Shown here piece after piece: positions 31,863 to 43,117 of a stretch of 64,000 bases of DNA. A model generated the notes under the pieces. That model had not been told where the DNA came from. It worked only from the letters and a program-made list of their open reading frames with translations, and did no database searches. The position numbers and the translations under genes are program-made. Every line of letters starts with the position of its first letter. Position 1 is the stretch's first letter. The stretch is from Agapetus fuscipes (Eukaryota > Arthropoda > Insecta > Trichoptera > Glossosomatidae): contig OX637352.1 in NCBI GenBank assembly GCA_951799405.1, forward strand, positions 15,138,820 through 15,202,819. Direction: 5' to 3'.

Positions 31863-32139
31863 TAATCTAATCTAAGTTGAAATAGTTATTTATGCCACTG
31901 CCAAGTAATGATAGTCTTTGTAACACGAGTGCTAGTTTGTGCCATGAGGCGCAGCCGAATGGCACAATAGACAGCAAGAGTGTTACAAAGACTAATTACG
32001 TGCAGTGGCATACACTACTTTTTCTACGACCATTAAATAAATAAATAAATAGTAAATAATGGTCATTATAATGTACTCGTCCATTTGAAGTAATTAAAAC
32101 CTTACCTTTGTCAAACCGTGTAATTTATCATTCCCTTCG
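31863..32139. other. AT-rich DNA with TAAA microsatellite
   Basis: No gene. (AAAT)n near 32030-32055. Confidence 0.35.
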
Positions 32140-32388
32140 GTTATCTAATCTAATCTAAGTTGCAAAGATATATTACATTTAGGATTCATATTAATATCAT
32201 GCCCACAAGCAGACACATATAAGTTCGCGTTTATGCATGCCGCATATAAGCTTAAACATTCAAATCCAAAACTTAAATAAACATAAGCCCTGCAACTATT
32301 GAAGCAGGGGTGTCATTGGCAAAGTGAAACAAGTTTTTACAGCATAGGTGGTCAACCTCATACCGACCTATTAGCCAAATAACTGTTT
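32140..32388 (-). repeat. R1 repeat
   Basis: Nearly complete reverse copy from the (TAATC)n tail to TACCGACCTATTAGCC. Confidence 0.8.
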
Positions 32389-32888
32389 AAGCTTGTTTAT
32401 TTTTGGCGGTGAAAATATCTCGCATTATTTTCCTTTCCTATTTTCTGTTTTCCTTTGAAAAAAGGAAAGCTACAATTTGGAGTATTTTGATAAATAAATT
32501 TAATGAATTACAACACTATTAACAAATTTTATTTGACTCTACACATAAAATATATTAATTTTCATTTGAACAAAGATTGAACATAGTGGGGAGGAACTAT
32601 TAATAAATTGAAAATATTCATGTAATGGCTGACGTTTAAACATGGTTGCTATGGAAACGGCAAATAATAGTTTGTTATCGGTCGTTTAGAAGGATAGCCT
32701 CATACAAGGTTGACACTCGAAATTCAAAAATGTTTCCATTTCTGACAATGCGCATGCGCACATTTTCATTTCAACACCGTTATCAGTTGCGTAATGTTAC
32801 ATTACGCAACGGGTGTAGAAATGTTTGTCATTGTGATTGCGTTAGCCGTTTTGTAATTAGTAAATTACCAAATGGGAGTAGAAAAAGA
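32389..32888. other. AT-rich DNA, no gene seen
   Basis: The frame 32646-33005 has no recognisable family and runs into an R1 copy. ACATTACGCAACGGG/GTTGCGTAATGT around 32790-32810 is a small hairpin. Confidence 0.35.
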
Positions 32889-33063
32889 TATATTTCACAT
32901 TACATGCACTCTAACAACCAGACACGCACAAGTTCGTACTTGCACATGCCTCAACATAAAAACCAAATGGGCATACACCCTGCAACTCTTGCCGTCCTTC
33001 CCTGAAACAAGGGTGACATTGGCAAAGTGAACCATTTTTACAGCACGGGTGGTCAGTCTCATA
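32889..33063 (-). repeat. R1 repeat, partial
   Basis: Reverse body from ACATTACATGCACTCTAAC to TGGTCAGTCTCATAC. The head and tail are missing. Confidence 0.75.
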
Positions 33064-33239
33064 CTGTGACACACACTGTATTTCGTTAATGAGTTTTGAA
33101 TTACAATATTCCTTTTTCAATTTCAAAAAACATGTCATTTATATAACAATTAGGTTTTTAAGTAATGTGAAAAAGAGCTTACTTTGATTAAATATACTTC
33201 GAATTTAAGTAAAGGGTCACACAAAATAATGGCTATCGT

Positions 33240-33482
33240 GGCCGGTCCGTAGATCAGTGGTAACACTTCGAACTCTGAATAAGAAGGTTGTGGGTTCGAT
33301 TCCCGGCGGAGCACAAAGAATATAAGTACCATTTATATTTTCAAATTTGCTCTTCGCTGGGTTAAGAAATCCATAAACCTTTACCAATAACCGCTGACCA
33401 GTCACTAAAGGTCCATCCAGCCTTACAGCAACTGGGTCTAGCTTGAGAATTGGCGCTTTGTAGCGACAACGATCATGCTCGT
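33240..33482 (+). repeat. S2 SINE, part of S2-S1 dimer
   Basis: Head CCGGTCCGTAGATCAGTGGT, B box GGGTTCGATTCCCGGCGG, and a full body ending GCTCGTAAAAA, followed without a gap by S1. Confidence 0.85.
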
Positions 33483-33750
33483 AAAAAGGTCGATAGCTTA
33501 ATTGGCAGAATGCTTTCATTCCATGCCGAGAGCAAGAGTTCGATCTCAAGGTTTACTCAGCCTTCACAAAAAATGAGAACCAGCTCCCCCGGGAGTTGGG
33601 AAACCCCACTTCAACTAAAAGTTGTTGGTGTAAGGCCGGTCCCCTTACCTGTAAAAATAAATAGGTCCCGAATGGCCACATGTGACCCCTTCGGGGATAA
33701 CACAGGCAAGAAGTAACACTATATGTGTAGCTTAGTTGCGTTTTTTTTTT
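33483..33750 (+). repeat. S1 SINE, part of S2-S1 dimer
   Basis: Starts GGTCGATAGCTTAATTGG, with a degraded B box (GAGTTCGATCTC), a ~60-bp deletion after the head, then the b-variant body and GTAGCTTAGTTGCG-T9. Confidence 0.85.
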
Positions 33751-34277
33751 GCGTGATGGGAGTTCCACAAAAGTCGTATGTAAAAAAAATTCTACAAACG
33801 GCAATAGCAAGTCGAGCATATTTTGTGGGGCTAAATCCATACGGTCTGAGGCGAAAGGGGATGGGGGGAAACGGGTCGCAACTTTGACAGCTTTCGGCGC
33901 GGTGCAACATGAGAGCGCCCCCTTAAGCCCATTTTGTAAAAAACCAGATAGGCAAAATAATAGGATCCAGGCCAATTCTTTTCTTTTCCATTCATATGGC
34001 TGAGGTGGAGCCAGCCTTGCTTTGCTGATGGAAGTTTTGCTTGCATCTGTTATTGTGTAATTTCAACCACATTTTTAATTAATTTCAGTTATATTTTTAT
34101 TTTCAAATTACATTTTTATAGGTAACTTATGTAAGATTGGGATTAGGTAAATGCTTATTGTGTCCTTGATCCATGTCCTTATCACCAAGTGATGCATAAA
34201 ATATAACACTGAATTGCCATCTATTGTTGTAAGTGTAGATATTTCCTAGCTGGATCCCTCTAAACGAATTAAGGGCC
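33751..34277. other. Unrecognised unique DNA of the giant element
   Basis: Overlapping frames on both strands (33553-34046) have no recognisable family. 34060-34260 is AT-rich. Confidence 0.35.
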
Positions 34278-34328
34278 GTGACGCACTAGGCAGCCTGGCT
34301 GCCGCAGCCAGGCTGCCTAGTGCGTCAC
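34278..34328. repeat. 51-bp perfect palindrome
   Basis: 25-bp arms starting GTGACGCACTAGGCAGCCTG around a single C. It is GC-rich and exact. It could be a short TIR-only element or a cruciform-forming site. Confidence 0.85.
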
Positions 34329-34689
34329 TAGGCTAAGTGCGCGGCGTCGTGGGTGGGCAACCCAGTAATAATTACTTCAACACTAGATTTAAATTTTTAA
34401 GTTAATAATTTTCCTTGGACAGCTGGACGCTCCTGTACCACAACAGGAAGATTTTCAGACGACGTGTGCGCTAGGTTGCCTACCCGCGCTTACACAAGCG
34501 CATTGCTGTATGTTGTACACTGTTTTTGCGTTCAAAGTACTAGGTACTGCCAAATAAAGAAATGTCCGACTCGTCGGCCACGTCGCCCTTGTGAGGTGGC
34601 CGGTCAGTCGGGCAGTTCTGGTTTCTCGTGATGATAGTGGTGCGAGTTCCCGTCGTCATGTACTCATCATTTCTCCTTCATCGTCAGCG
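34329..34689. other. Unique DNA before the right arm
   Basis: Mixed composition. A short frame from ATG 34562 (MSDSSATSPL) is not convincing. Confidence 0.3.
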
Positions 34690-35630
34690 AATCTTGGTAG
34701 ACGGTCCTCATAGGTCAGCGACACTCTAGGCAGGTCTAGGTCCCGAAGCAACAGCTGATTATAAGTACCAGCATGAGTCCCAGGTCAAGGCACCTAGGCA
34801 TCTGCAGCGGTCTAGGTGAATCTAGGGAGGTATAGGTCGCAAAGGAAGGCGTCTTAGTACTCCTCGCTCATTCTAGGTGAGTCCAGGGCAAGGCACCTAG
34901 GCACCTGCAGCGGTCTAGGTAAATCTAGGAAGGTCTAGGCCGCAAAGGAAGGTGTCTCAGTACTCCTCGCTCAGTCTAGGTGAATCCAGGGCAAGGCACC
35001 TGAGCATCTACAGCGGTCTAGGTGAATCTAGAGAGGTCTAGGCCGTAAAAGAAGGCGTCTCAATCCTCCTCGCTCATTCTAGGTGAATCTAGGGCAATGC
35101 ACCTGAGCACTGCAGCGGTCTAGGTAAATCTAGGGAGGTCTAGGCCGCAAAGGAAGGTCTCTCGGTACTCCTCGCTCAGTCTAGGTGAATCCAGGGCAAG
35201 GCACCTGAGCATCTACAGCGGTCTAGGTGAATCTAGGAAGGTCCAGGTCGCGAAGGACGACGTCTCAATGCTCCTCGCTCATTCTAGGTGAATCTCAGGG
35301 CAAGGCATTTGAGCATCTCCATCGATCTAGGTGAATCTAGATGGCCCCAGCCCTTACCGGATGACAGCTGGTAATTTCTCATTCATCCTAGGCGAATCTC
35401 AGTTAAACGACTAAGTACTGTAATCTGCAGCGGTCTAGGCTCGTCTGAGTGTGTCGAGGTTACGCATCTCACTTCTTCTCTCTAATTCTAGACTAATCCT
35501 GACTAAATGATCACGTACAGCATCTAGGTAAGTCTCGGGAAAAGGTTTCATTTTCTTACTAAGTCTAGCTGCCTGTTCTTCAAAATGGCTAGCTAGATCT
35601 AGATAGATTAGGCAAGATTTTTTTCGAGGG
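34690..35630 (-). repeat. Right arm of the giant element, ~103-bp tandem repeats
   Basis: From about 34795 to 35340, six copies of a ~103-bp unit (GCAGCGGTCTAGGT, TCTAGGCCGCAAAGGAAGG, CTCCTCGCTCATTCTAGG) are the reverse complement of the left-arm units. The outer ~250 bp carry scattered CTAGA motifs and end TTTTTTTCGAGGG. Confidence 0.85.
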
Positions 35631-35638
35631 ATGCAAGG

Positions 35639-35788
35639 GCATATACCCAGGATCACAACTAGGGAGGGACAAGCCATGGTCGTAAAATGGTCATTTCAAT
35701 AATTGCAATAAAAAAATTATGACGCTTTAGGCAATTTTTTACTTCCAGGGGGGAGCAGCTGCCCCCCCTTGGCCCTTCCTGGGTACGC
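35639..35788. mobile_element. Small palindromic MITE, CCTGGGTACGC ends
   Basis: Ends GCATATACCCAGG and CCTGGGTACGC are inverted. GGGGGGAGCAGCTGCCCCCC forms an inner hairpin. The paralogous copy at 57399-57519 sits at the same place in the ZF gene 2 intron, so it predates the duplication. Confidence 0.75.
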
Positions 35789-35789
35789 C

Positions 35790-36037
35790 TTCCTTAACCG
35801 TAAAAATAAATAGGTCCCGAATCGCCACATGCGACCCCTTCGAGGATAGCGCTGGCAAGAAGTTACACTTTATGTGTAGCTTAGTTGCGTTTGTTTTTGG
35901 TCCATCCATACCTTTCACAGCCTCTACCACGGCATCCATTTATTATTGCAACATATACTCTCTTTGCCGGTCATTCTCATGTTGACATACTATTCAAATA
36001 CACTCCAACATTTCAAGCTAAACTAATTAATACTGAC
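35790..36037. other. Intron remnants: S1 3' end and LINE scrap
   Basis: 35795-35895 is the 3' part of an S1 b variant; 35896-35960 is an antisense LINE scrap; 35960-36037 matches the intron start of the other ZF copies. Confidence 0.6.
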
Positions 36038-36284
36038 CTGAATACCCCTCAATGTTGATTCTCTCCACAAGCACGCGGCATTCCTTCAACAAGCCATCAG
36101 GTGGAGGGGCAGAGTCCTCATTCTTCACATTATCCACCGCAGAGTCCTCGGCAAGCCATTCCTTCTTAATATCCAGTCTCTCTTGCTTCACATCGCTCTC
36201 TTCAATGTCTATTTGTTCATCTGAGTGCGCTAGTTGTGCATCCATAAACTCCGAGTCCTCCTCCACCTTCACAACAATGTCCAT
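36038..36284 (-). CDS. C2H2 zinc-finger gene 1, exon 1
   Basis: 82 codons plus one base, nearly identical to the other two first exons but lacking three codons (VKVEEDSEF instead of VKVEKVEADSEF). It is acidic with K-x-E motifs and ends CAG with donor GTCAGT on the minus strand. The phase matches the acceptor at 13823, giving a continuous frame into the 12-finger exon. The start codon lies only 87 bp from the end of the 7.4-kb foldback element, so the original promoter has been displaced unless it is very short. Confidence 0.78.
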
Positions 36285-36370
36285 TGTGACTTATCTCTCG
36301 TACGAAACAAACAATAACAGTCCCTGCAATAGTTCTGGCTGTGAATCTACTAAATTACACTCAGAAAATA
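36285..36370 (-). promoter_or_regulatory. Remaining 5' flank of ZF gene 1
   Basis: Only about 86 bp separate the ATG from the foldback insertion, ending with one copy of the target duplication CAGAAAATA. This flank differs from the conserved upstream DNA of copies 0 and 2. That conserved DNA reappears beyond the insertion at 43803. Confidence 0.4.
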
Positions 36371-36619
36371 ACCGGTGTGAAGACAGCCTGACAGGTGCTA
36401 GCCTGACAGCTGAGGAAATCTGGGGATGTAAACGAAAAAACCCGTTTCCCTAAATGTATGGATTGGTTTTTTTTTAGAGAAAAAATTATATTTTAACAAT
36501 TTATAGGTATAAAAACATTTAAAGACCAAATACGTTCACAAATAAACTTCATTAATCTATCGCAAACAAAAATATACACGAAAAAGCGTATCCTTCACAT
36601 ATTCATGAAGCTTTGTAAA

Positions 36620-38680
36620 TGCCTTTATGTCAACTGTTTGTGAAAAACGAAATCATAGACTGTATTTTTTTACGACTGATTATGTTGACTATGGATGTAC
36701 TCAAGCATAATCAGCAATAAAATTTGGGAGATTCTACCCAAGCCATAGAGAAAAAAAATGTTGAAATTTTCATAGTCATATGAAAAATCATATTTTCTGC
36801 GATGGAAGATTGTGAAAAAACGAAAACATAGACTGTACTTTTTTACGATTGATTATGTTAACTAGGGATGTATTCAAGCATAATAAGCAATAAAATTTAG
36901 GAGATTCTACCCAAGCCATAGAGAAAAAAAATGTCGAAATTTTCATAGTTATATGAAAAATCATATTTTTGCGATGGAAGATTGTGAAAAAACTAAATCA
37001 TAGACTGTATTTTTTTACGACTGATTATGTTGACTAGGGATATATTCAAGCATAATAAGAAATAAAATTTGGGAGATTCTACCCGGGCCATAGAGAAAAA
37101 AATTGTCGAAATTTTCATAGTCATATGAAAAATCATATTTTCTGCGATGGAAGATTGTGAAAAAACGAAAACATAGACTGTACTTTTTTACGATTGATTA
37201 TGTTGACTAGGGATGTACTCAAGCATAATAAGCAATAAAATTTGGGAGATTCTACCCAAGCCATAGAGAAAAAAAATGTTGAAATTTTCATAGTCATATG
37301 AAAAATCATATTTTCTGCGATGGAAGATTGTGAAAAAACGAAAACATAGACTGTACTTTTTTACGATTGATTATGTTGACTAGGGATGTACTCAAGCATA
37401 ATAAGCAATAAAATTTGGGAGATTCTACCCAAGCCATAGAGAAAAATATTGTCGAAATTTTCATAGTCATATGAAAAATCATATTTTCTGCGATGGAAGA
37501 TTGTGAAAAAACGAAAACATAGACTGTACTTTTTTACGATTGATTATGTTACTAGGAATGTATGTAAGCATAATCAGTAATAAAATTTGAGAGATTCTAC
37601 CCAAGCCATAGAGAAAAAAAATGTTGAAATTTTCATAGTCATATGAAAAATCGTATTTTCTGCGATGGAAGATTGTGAAAAAAACGAAAACATAGACTGT
37701 ACTTTTTTACGATTGATTATGTTAACTAGGAATGTATTTAAGCATAATAAGCAATAAAATTTGGGAGATTCTACCCAAGCCATAGAGAAAAAAAAATATC
37801 GAAATTTTCATAGTTATATGAAAAATCATATTTTTGCGATGGAAGATTGTGAAAAAACGAAATCATAGACTGTATTTTTTTACGTCTGATTATGTTGACT
37901 AGGGATGTACTCAAGCATAATCAGTAATAAAATTTGGGAGATTCTACCCAAGCCAAGAGAAAAAAAAATGCTGAAATTTTCATGGTCATATAAAATTTCA
38001 TTTTTTTTGCGATGGAAGATTGTGAAAAAACGAAACCATAGACTGTATTTTTTTACGATTAATTATGTTAACTAGAGATGTAATCAAGCATATTGAGCAA
38101 TAAAATTTGGGAGATTCTACCCAAGCCAAGAGAAAAAAAAATGCTGAAATTTTCATGGTCATATAAAATTTCATTTTTTTTGCAATGGAAGATTGTGAAA
38201 AAACGAAACCATAGACTGTATTTTTTTACGATTGATTATGTTAACAAGGGATGTATTCATGCATAATCAGCAATAAAATTTGGGAGATTCTACCCAAGCC
38301 ATAGAGAAAAAAAAATGCTGAAATTTTCATCGTCTTATGAAATTTCATACTTTTTGCGATGGAAGATTGTGAAAAAAACGAAAGCATAGACTGTATTTTT
38401 TTTACGATTGATTATGTTACTAAGGGGTGTATTTAAGCATATTGAGCAATAAAATTTGGGAGATTCTACCCAAGCCATAGAGAAAAAAAAATGCTGAAAT
38501 TTTCATAGTCTTATGAAATTTCATACTTTTTGCGATGGAAGATTGTGAAAAAACGAAATCATAGACTGTATTTTTTTTACGATTGATTATGTTAACAAGG
38601 GATGTATTTTAAGCATATTGAGCAATAAAATTTGGGAGATTCTACCCAAGCCGAAGAGAAAAAATAATGGGGATGCTTTC
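36620..38680 (+). repeat. ~173-bp satellite, left arm (about 12 units)
   Basis: GATGGAAGATTGTGAAAAAA recurs at spacings of 172-176 bp (36801, 36973, 37146, 37319, 37492, 37664, 37838, 38011, 38184, 38358, 38534). Frames within it (for example 37574-37783) have no meaning. Confidence 0.95.
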
Positions 38681-38686
38681 GAAATT

Positions 38687-39033
38687 GAAAGCCGTATGAA
38701 TCCAGTTAGAATCTAACTTTTCATAAATATTTTATTTTATTTTATTTAATCAAAAAAACCATTACCATTTATTAAAAAAGAACAGTCAGTTAGCTGTGAG
38801 TTCGCGTTCTGTAAGAACAAGATCATCGTCATCATCATACTCCCCGCTGAAGAAGCCCATCGTAGGAATGGTCGAAACGTCCGAAAGCTCCAGCTCCCAC
38901 AGACCACGGTTACCGATCCCGGAAAATATCACTCTATCAAAAATAGACCGTTCTTTATTATATTTGGTAATATTTTTTTTTATTAATTAAAATATAAAAA
39001 AAGTTAAATTCCAACTGGATTCACACGGCTTTC
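38687..39033. repeat. Palindromic PLE-like centre of the foldback element
   Basis: ~35-bp inverted ends (GAAAGCCGTATGAATCCAGT and complement) surround a unique middle with a hammerhead-like core at 38847-38881. It resembles the hairpin at 50572-50810 in plan. Confidence 0.65.
38847..38881 (+). ncRNA. Hammerhead-ribozyme-like core
   Basis: CTGAAGA, then an imperfect stem (GCCCAT / ATGGTC), then CGAAACGTC. CTGANGA...GAAAC with GTC is the catalytic core of type I hammerhead ribozymes, which are known in Penelope-like elements. Deviations are one extra A before stem II and a C-T mismatch. Activity is unproven. Confidence 0.4.
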
Positions 39034-39184
39034 AAACTGGAAAGAATTCCCATAATGAAATTAGATTATATTTTTAATATTTTGGATAGTTGGTGCATTA
39101 ACACTGTAAAAATTTATATTTTCTTTAGTTATTCAAACTCTGTTATATTTTCACTCTGTTCCATTTTTTTAAGTTTTAGACACA

Positions 39185-39216
39185 AACGTTTTCGATTACG
39201 CAGTAATCATCATCAG
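39185..39216 (-). ncRNA. Hammerhead-like core, opposite orientation
   Basis: On the minus strand: CTGATGA, one T, a perfect stem GATTAC-tgc-GTAATC, then GAAAACG. The core is good and stem II perfect, with one extra base before the stem. The cleavage triplet would not be the usual GTC. Confidence 0.4.
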
Positions 39217-41302
39217 GTGGTAAAAATTATCGTTGTATATTTTTGAACATTTTCTTCTCTATGGCTTGGGAAGAATCTCCCTAATTTTATTGCTCAATAT
39301 GCTTGATTACATCTCTAGTTAACATAATCAATCGTAGAAAAATACAGTCTATCATTTCGTTTTTTCACAATCTTCCATCGCAAAAAAAATGAAATGTCAG
39401 GTGACTTTTAAAATTTCAGCATTTTTTTTCTCAATGGTTTGGGTAGAATCTCCCAAATTTGATTGCTGATTATGCTTCAATACATCCCTAGTTCACATAA
39501 CAATCGTAAAAAAAAACAGTCTAAGGTTTCGTTTTTTCACAATCTTCCATCGCAAAAAATATGAAATTTCATATGACTATGAAAATTTCAGCATTTTTTT
39601 CTCTATGGCTTGGGTAGAATCTCCCAAATTTTATTGCTCAATATGCTTAAAATACATCCCTTGTTAACATAATCAATCGTAAAAAAATACAGTCTATGAT
39701 TTCGTTTTTTCACAATCTTCCATCGCAAAAAGTATGAAATTTCATAAGACTATGAAAATTTCAGCATTTTTTTTCTCTATGGCTTGGGTAGAATCTCCCA
39801 AATTTTATTGCTCAATATGCTTAAATACACCCCTTAGTAACATAATCAATCGTAAAAAAATACAGTCTATGCTTTCGTTTTTTCACAATCTTCCATCGCA
39901 AAAAGTATGAAATTTCATAAGACTATGAAAATTTCAGCATTTTTTTTCTCTATGGCTTGGGTAGAATCTCCCAAATTTTATTGCTGATTATGCATGAATA
40001 CATCCCTTGTTAACATAATCAATCGTAAAAAAATTCAGTCTATGGTTTCGTTTTTTCACAATCTTCCATTGCAAAAAAAATGAAATTTTATATGACCATG
40101 AAAATTTCAGCATTTTTTTTCTCTTGGCTTGGGTAGAATCTCCCAAATTTTATTGCTCAATATGCTTGATTACATCTCTAGTTAACATAATTAATCGTAA
40201 AAAAATACAGTCTATGGTTTCGTTTTTTCACAATCTTCCATCGCAAAAAAAATGAAATTTTATATGACCATGAAAATTTCAGCATTTTTTTTCTCTTGGC
40301 TTGGGTAGAATCTCCCAAATGTTATTGCTCAATATGCTTGATTACATCTCTAGTTAACATAATCAATCGTAAAAAAATACAGTCTATGATTTCGTTTTTT
40401 CACAATCTTCCATCGCAAACAGTATGAAATTTCATAAGACTATGAAAATTTCAGCATTTTTTTTCTCTATGGCTTGGGTAGAATCTCCCAAATTTTATTG
40501 CTCAATATGCTTGATTACATCTCTAGTTAACATAATCAATCGTAAAAAAATACAGTCTATGATTTCGTTTTTGTACAATCTTCCATCGCAAAAAATATGA
40601 TTTTTCATATGACTATGAATATTTCAGCATTTTTTTTCTCTATGGTTTGGGTAGAATCTCCCAAATTTTATTGCTGAATATGCTTAATTACATCTCTAGT
40701 TAACATAATCAATCGTAAAAAAATACAATCTATGATTTCGTTTTTTCACAATCTTCCATCGCAAAAAGTATGAAATTTTATAAGACTATGAAAATTTCAG
40801 CATTTTTTTTCTCTATGGCTTGGGTAGAATCTCCTAAATTTTATTGCTTAATATGCTTCATTACATCTCTAGTTAATATAATCAATCGTAAAAAAATACA
40901 GTCTATGATTTCGTTTTTTCACAATCTTCCATCGCAAAAAGTATGAAATTTCATAAGACTATGAAAATTTCAGCATTTTTTTTCTCTATGGCTTGGGTAG
41001 AATCTCCCAAATTTTATTGCTCAATATGCTTGATTACATCTCTAGTTAACATAATCAATCGTAAAAAAATACAGTCTATGATTTCGTTTTTGTACAATCT
41101 TCCATCGCAAAAAATATGATTTTTCATATGACTATGAAAATTTCAGCATTTTTTTTCTCTATGGTTTGGGTAGAATCTCCCAAATTTTATTGCTGAATAT
41201 GCTTAATTACATCTCTAGTTAACATAATCAATCGTAAAAAAATACAATCTATGATTTCGTTTTTTCACAATCTTCCATCGCAAAAAGTATGAAATTTCAT
41301 AA

Positions 41303-41643
41303 CGCAAAAAAAAAAACGCAACTAAGCTACACATATAGTGTAACTTCTTGCCGCGTTATCCCCGAAGGGGTCGCATGTGGCGAGTTGAACCTGTTTATTT
41401 TTACAGGTAAGGGGGCCGGCCTTACGCCAACCACTTCAGTTGAAGTGGGGGTTTCCCAGCTCCCAAGGGGGCTGGTACTCATTTCTTGTGAAGGCTGAGT
41501 AAACCTTGCCGGTATTTTTATTATGGGGTTTGAAATAAACACCGAAATAGGAAATCATTTCTGACACCCTCCTCGGTGGGATTCGAACCCGCGCTCACGG
41601 GGTAGAATGCGAGCACTCTACCAACTGAGCTATCGACCGGACT
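41303..41643 (-). repeat. S1 SINE inserted in satellite, first copy
   Basis: Full S1 with perfect A and B boxes and an A-run head side (AACGCAAAAAA on the plus strand), followed by (TAAG) repeats at the other edge. It is identical in sequence to 42173-42513. Confidence 0.9.
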
Positions 41644-42172
41644 AAGTAAGTAAGACTATGAAAATTTCAGCATTTTTTTTCTCTATGGCTTGGGTAGAAT
41701 CTCCTAAATTTTATTGCTTAATATGCTTCATTACATCTCTAGTTAATATAATCAATCGTAAAAAAATACAGTCTATGATTTCGTTTTTTCACAATCTTCC
41801 ATCGCAAAAAGTATGAAATTTCATAAGACTATGAAAATTTCAGCAATTTTTTTCTCTATGGCTTGGGTAGAATCTCCCAAATTTTATTGCTCAATATGCT
41901 TGATTACATCTCTAGTTAACATAATCAATCGTAAAAAAATACAGTCTATGATTTCGTTTTTTCACAATCTTCCATCGCAAAAAATATGATTTTTCATATG
42001 ACTATGAAAATTTCAATATTTTTTTTCTCTATGGCTTGGGTAGAATCTCCCAAATTTTATTGCTGATTATGCTTGAATACATCTCTAGTTAACATAATCA
42101 ATCGTAAAAAAATACAATCTATGATTTCGTTTTTTCACAATCTTCCATCGCAAAAAGTATGAAATTTCATAA

Positions 42173-42513
42173 CGCAAAAAAAAAAACGCAACTAAGCTAC
42201 ACATATAGTGTAACTTCTTGCCGCGTTATCCCCGAAGGGGTCGCATGTGGCGAGTTGAACCTGTTTATTTTTACAGGTAAGGGGGCCGGCCTTACGCCAA
42301 CCACTTCAGTTGAAGTGGGGGTTTCCCAGCTCCCAAGGGGGCTGGTACTCATTTCTTGTGAAGGCTGAGTAAACCTTGCCGGTATTTTTATTATGGGGTT
42401 TGAAATAAACACCGAAATAGGAAATCATTTCTGACACCCTCCTCGGTGGGATTCGAACCCGCGCTCACGGGGTAGAATGCGAGCACTCTACCAACTGAGC
42501 TATCGACCGGACT
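42173..42513 (-). repeat. S1 SINE inserted in satellite, second copy
   Basis: Exactly 870 bp from the first copy, with the same flanks. It was therefore multiplied with the satellite, not by a second retrotransposition. Confidence 0.9.
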
Positions 42514-43083
42514 AAGTAAGTAAGACTATGAAAATTTCAGCATTTTTTTTCTCTATGGCTTGGGTAGAATCTCCTAAATTTTATTGCTTAATATGCTTCA
42601 TTACATTTCTAGTTAATATAATCAATCGTAAAAAAATACAGTCTATGATTTCGTTTTTTCACAATCTTCCATCGCAAAAAGTATGAAATTTCATAAGACT
42701 ATGAAAATTTCAGCAATTTTTTTCTCTATGGCTTGGGTAGAATCTCCCAAATTTTATTGCTCAATATGCTTGATTACATCTCTAGTTAACATAATCAATC
42801 GTAAAAAAATACAGTCTATGATTTCGTTTTTTCACAATCTTCCATCGCAAAAAATATGATTTTTCATATGACTATGAAAATTTCAATATTTTTTTTCTCT
42901 ATGGCTTGGGTAGAATCTCCCAAATTTTATTGCTGATTATGCTTGAATACATCCCTAGTTCACATAATCAATCGTAAAAAAAAACAGTCTATGGTTTCGT
43001 TTTTTCACAATCTTCCATCGCAAAAAATATGAAATTACATTTTTTAAAAAAAAAAAAAAATAAAAAAAAAATAAAAAAAAAAA

Positions 43084-43117
<34 letters not shown>

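Larger units (their letters stand above)
13941..35630. mobile_element. Giant 21.7-kb foldback-like element in ZF gene 1 intron
   Basis: The two outer ends read CCCTCGAAAAAA inward and are flanked by AT on both sides. Joining the flanks (GAAAGAAGT-AT-GCAAGGG then CATACCCAGG) recreates the uninterrupted sequence in the ZF gene 2 intron (56899-56914 then 57400), once a LINE there is discounted. The whole interval is therefore one net insertion with a 2-bp duplication. Both termini (13941-15125 and 34690-35630) are CTAGA/TCTAG-rich arms in inverted orientation with ~104-bp tandem repeats. The interior is filled with later insertions (DIRS, hATs, SINEs), plus GC-rich unique stretches that may be original cargo. 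I found no transposase of its own. An assembly join or inversion between two copies is an alternative. Confidence 0.72.
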
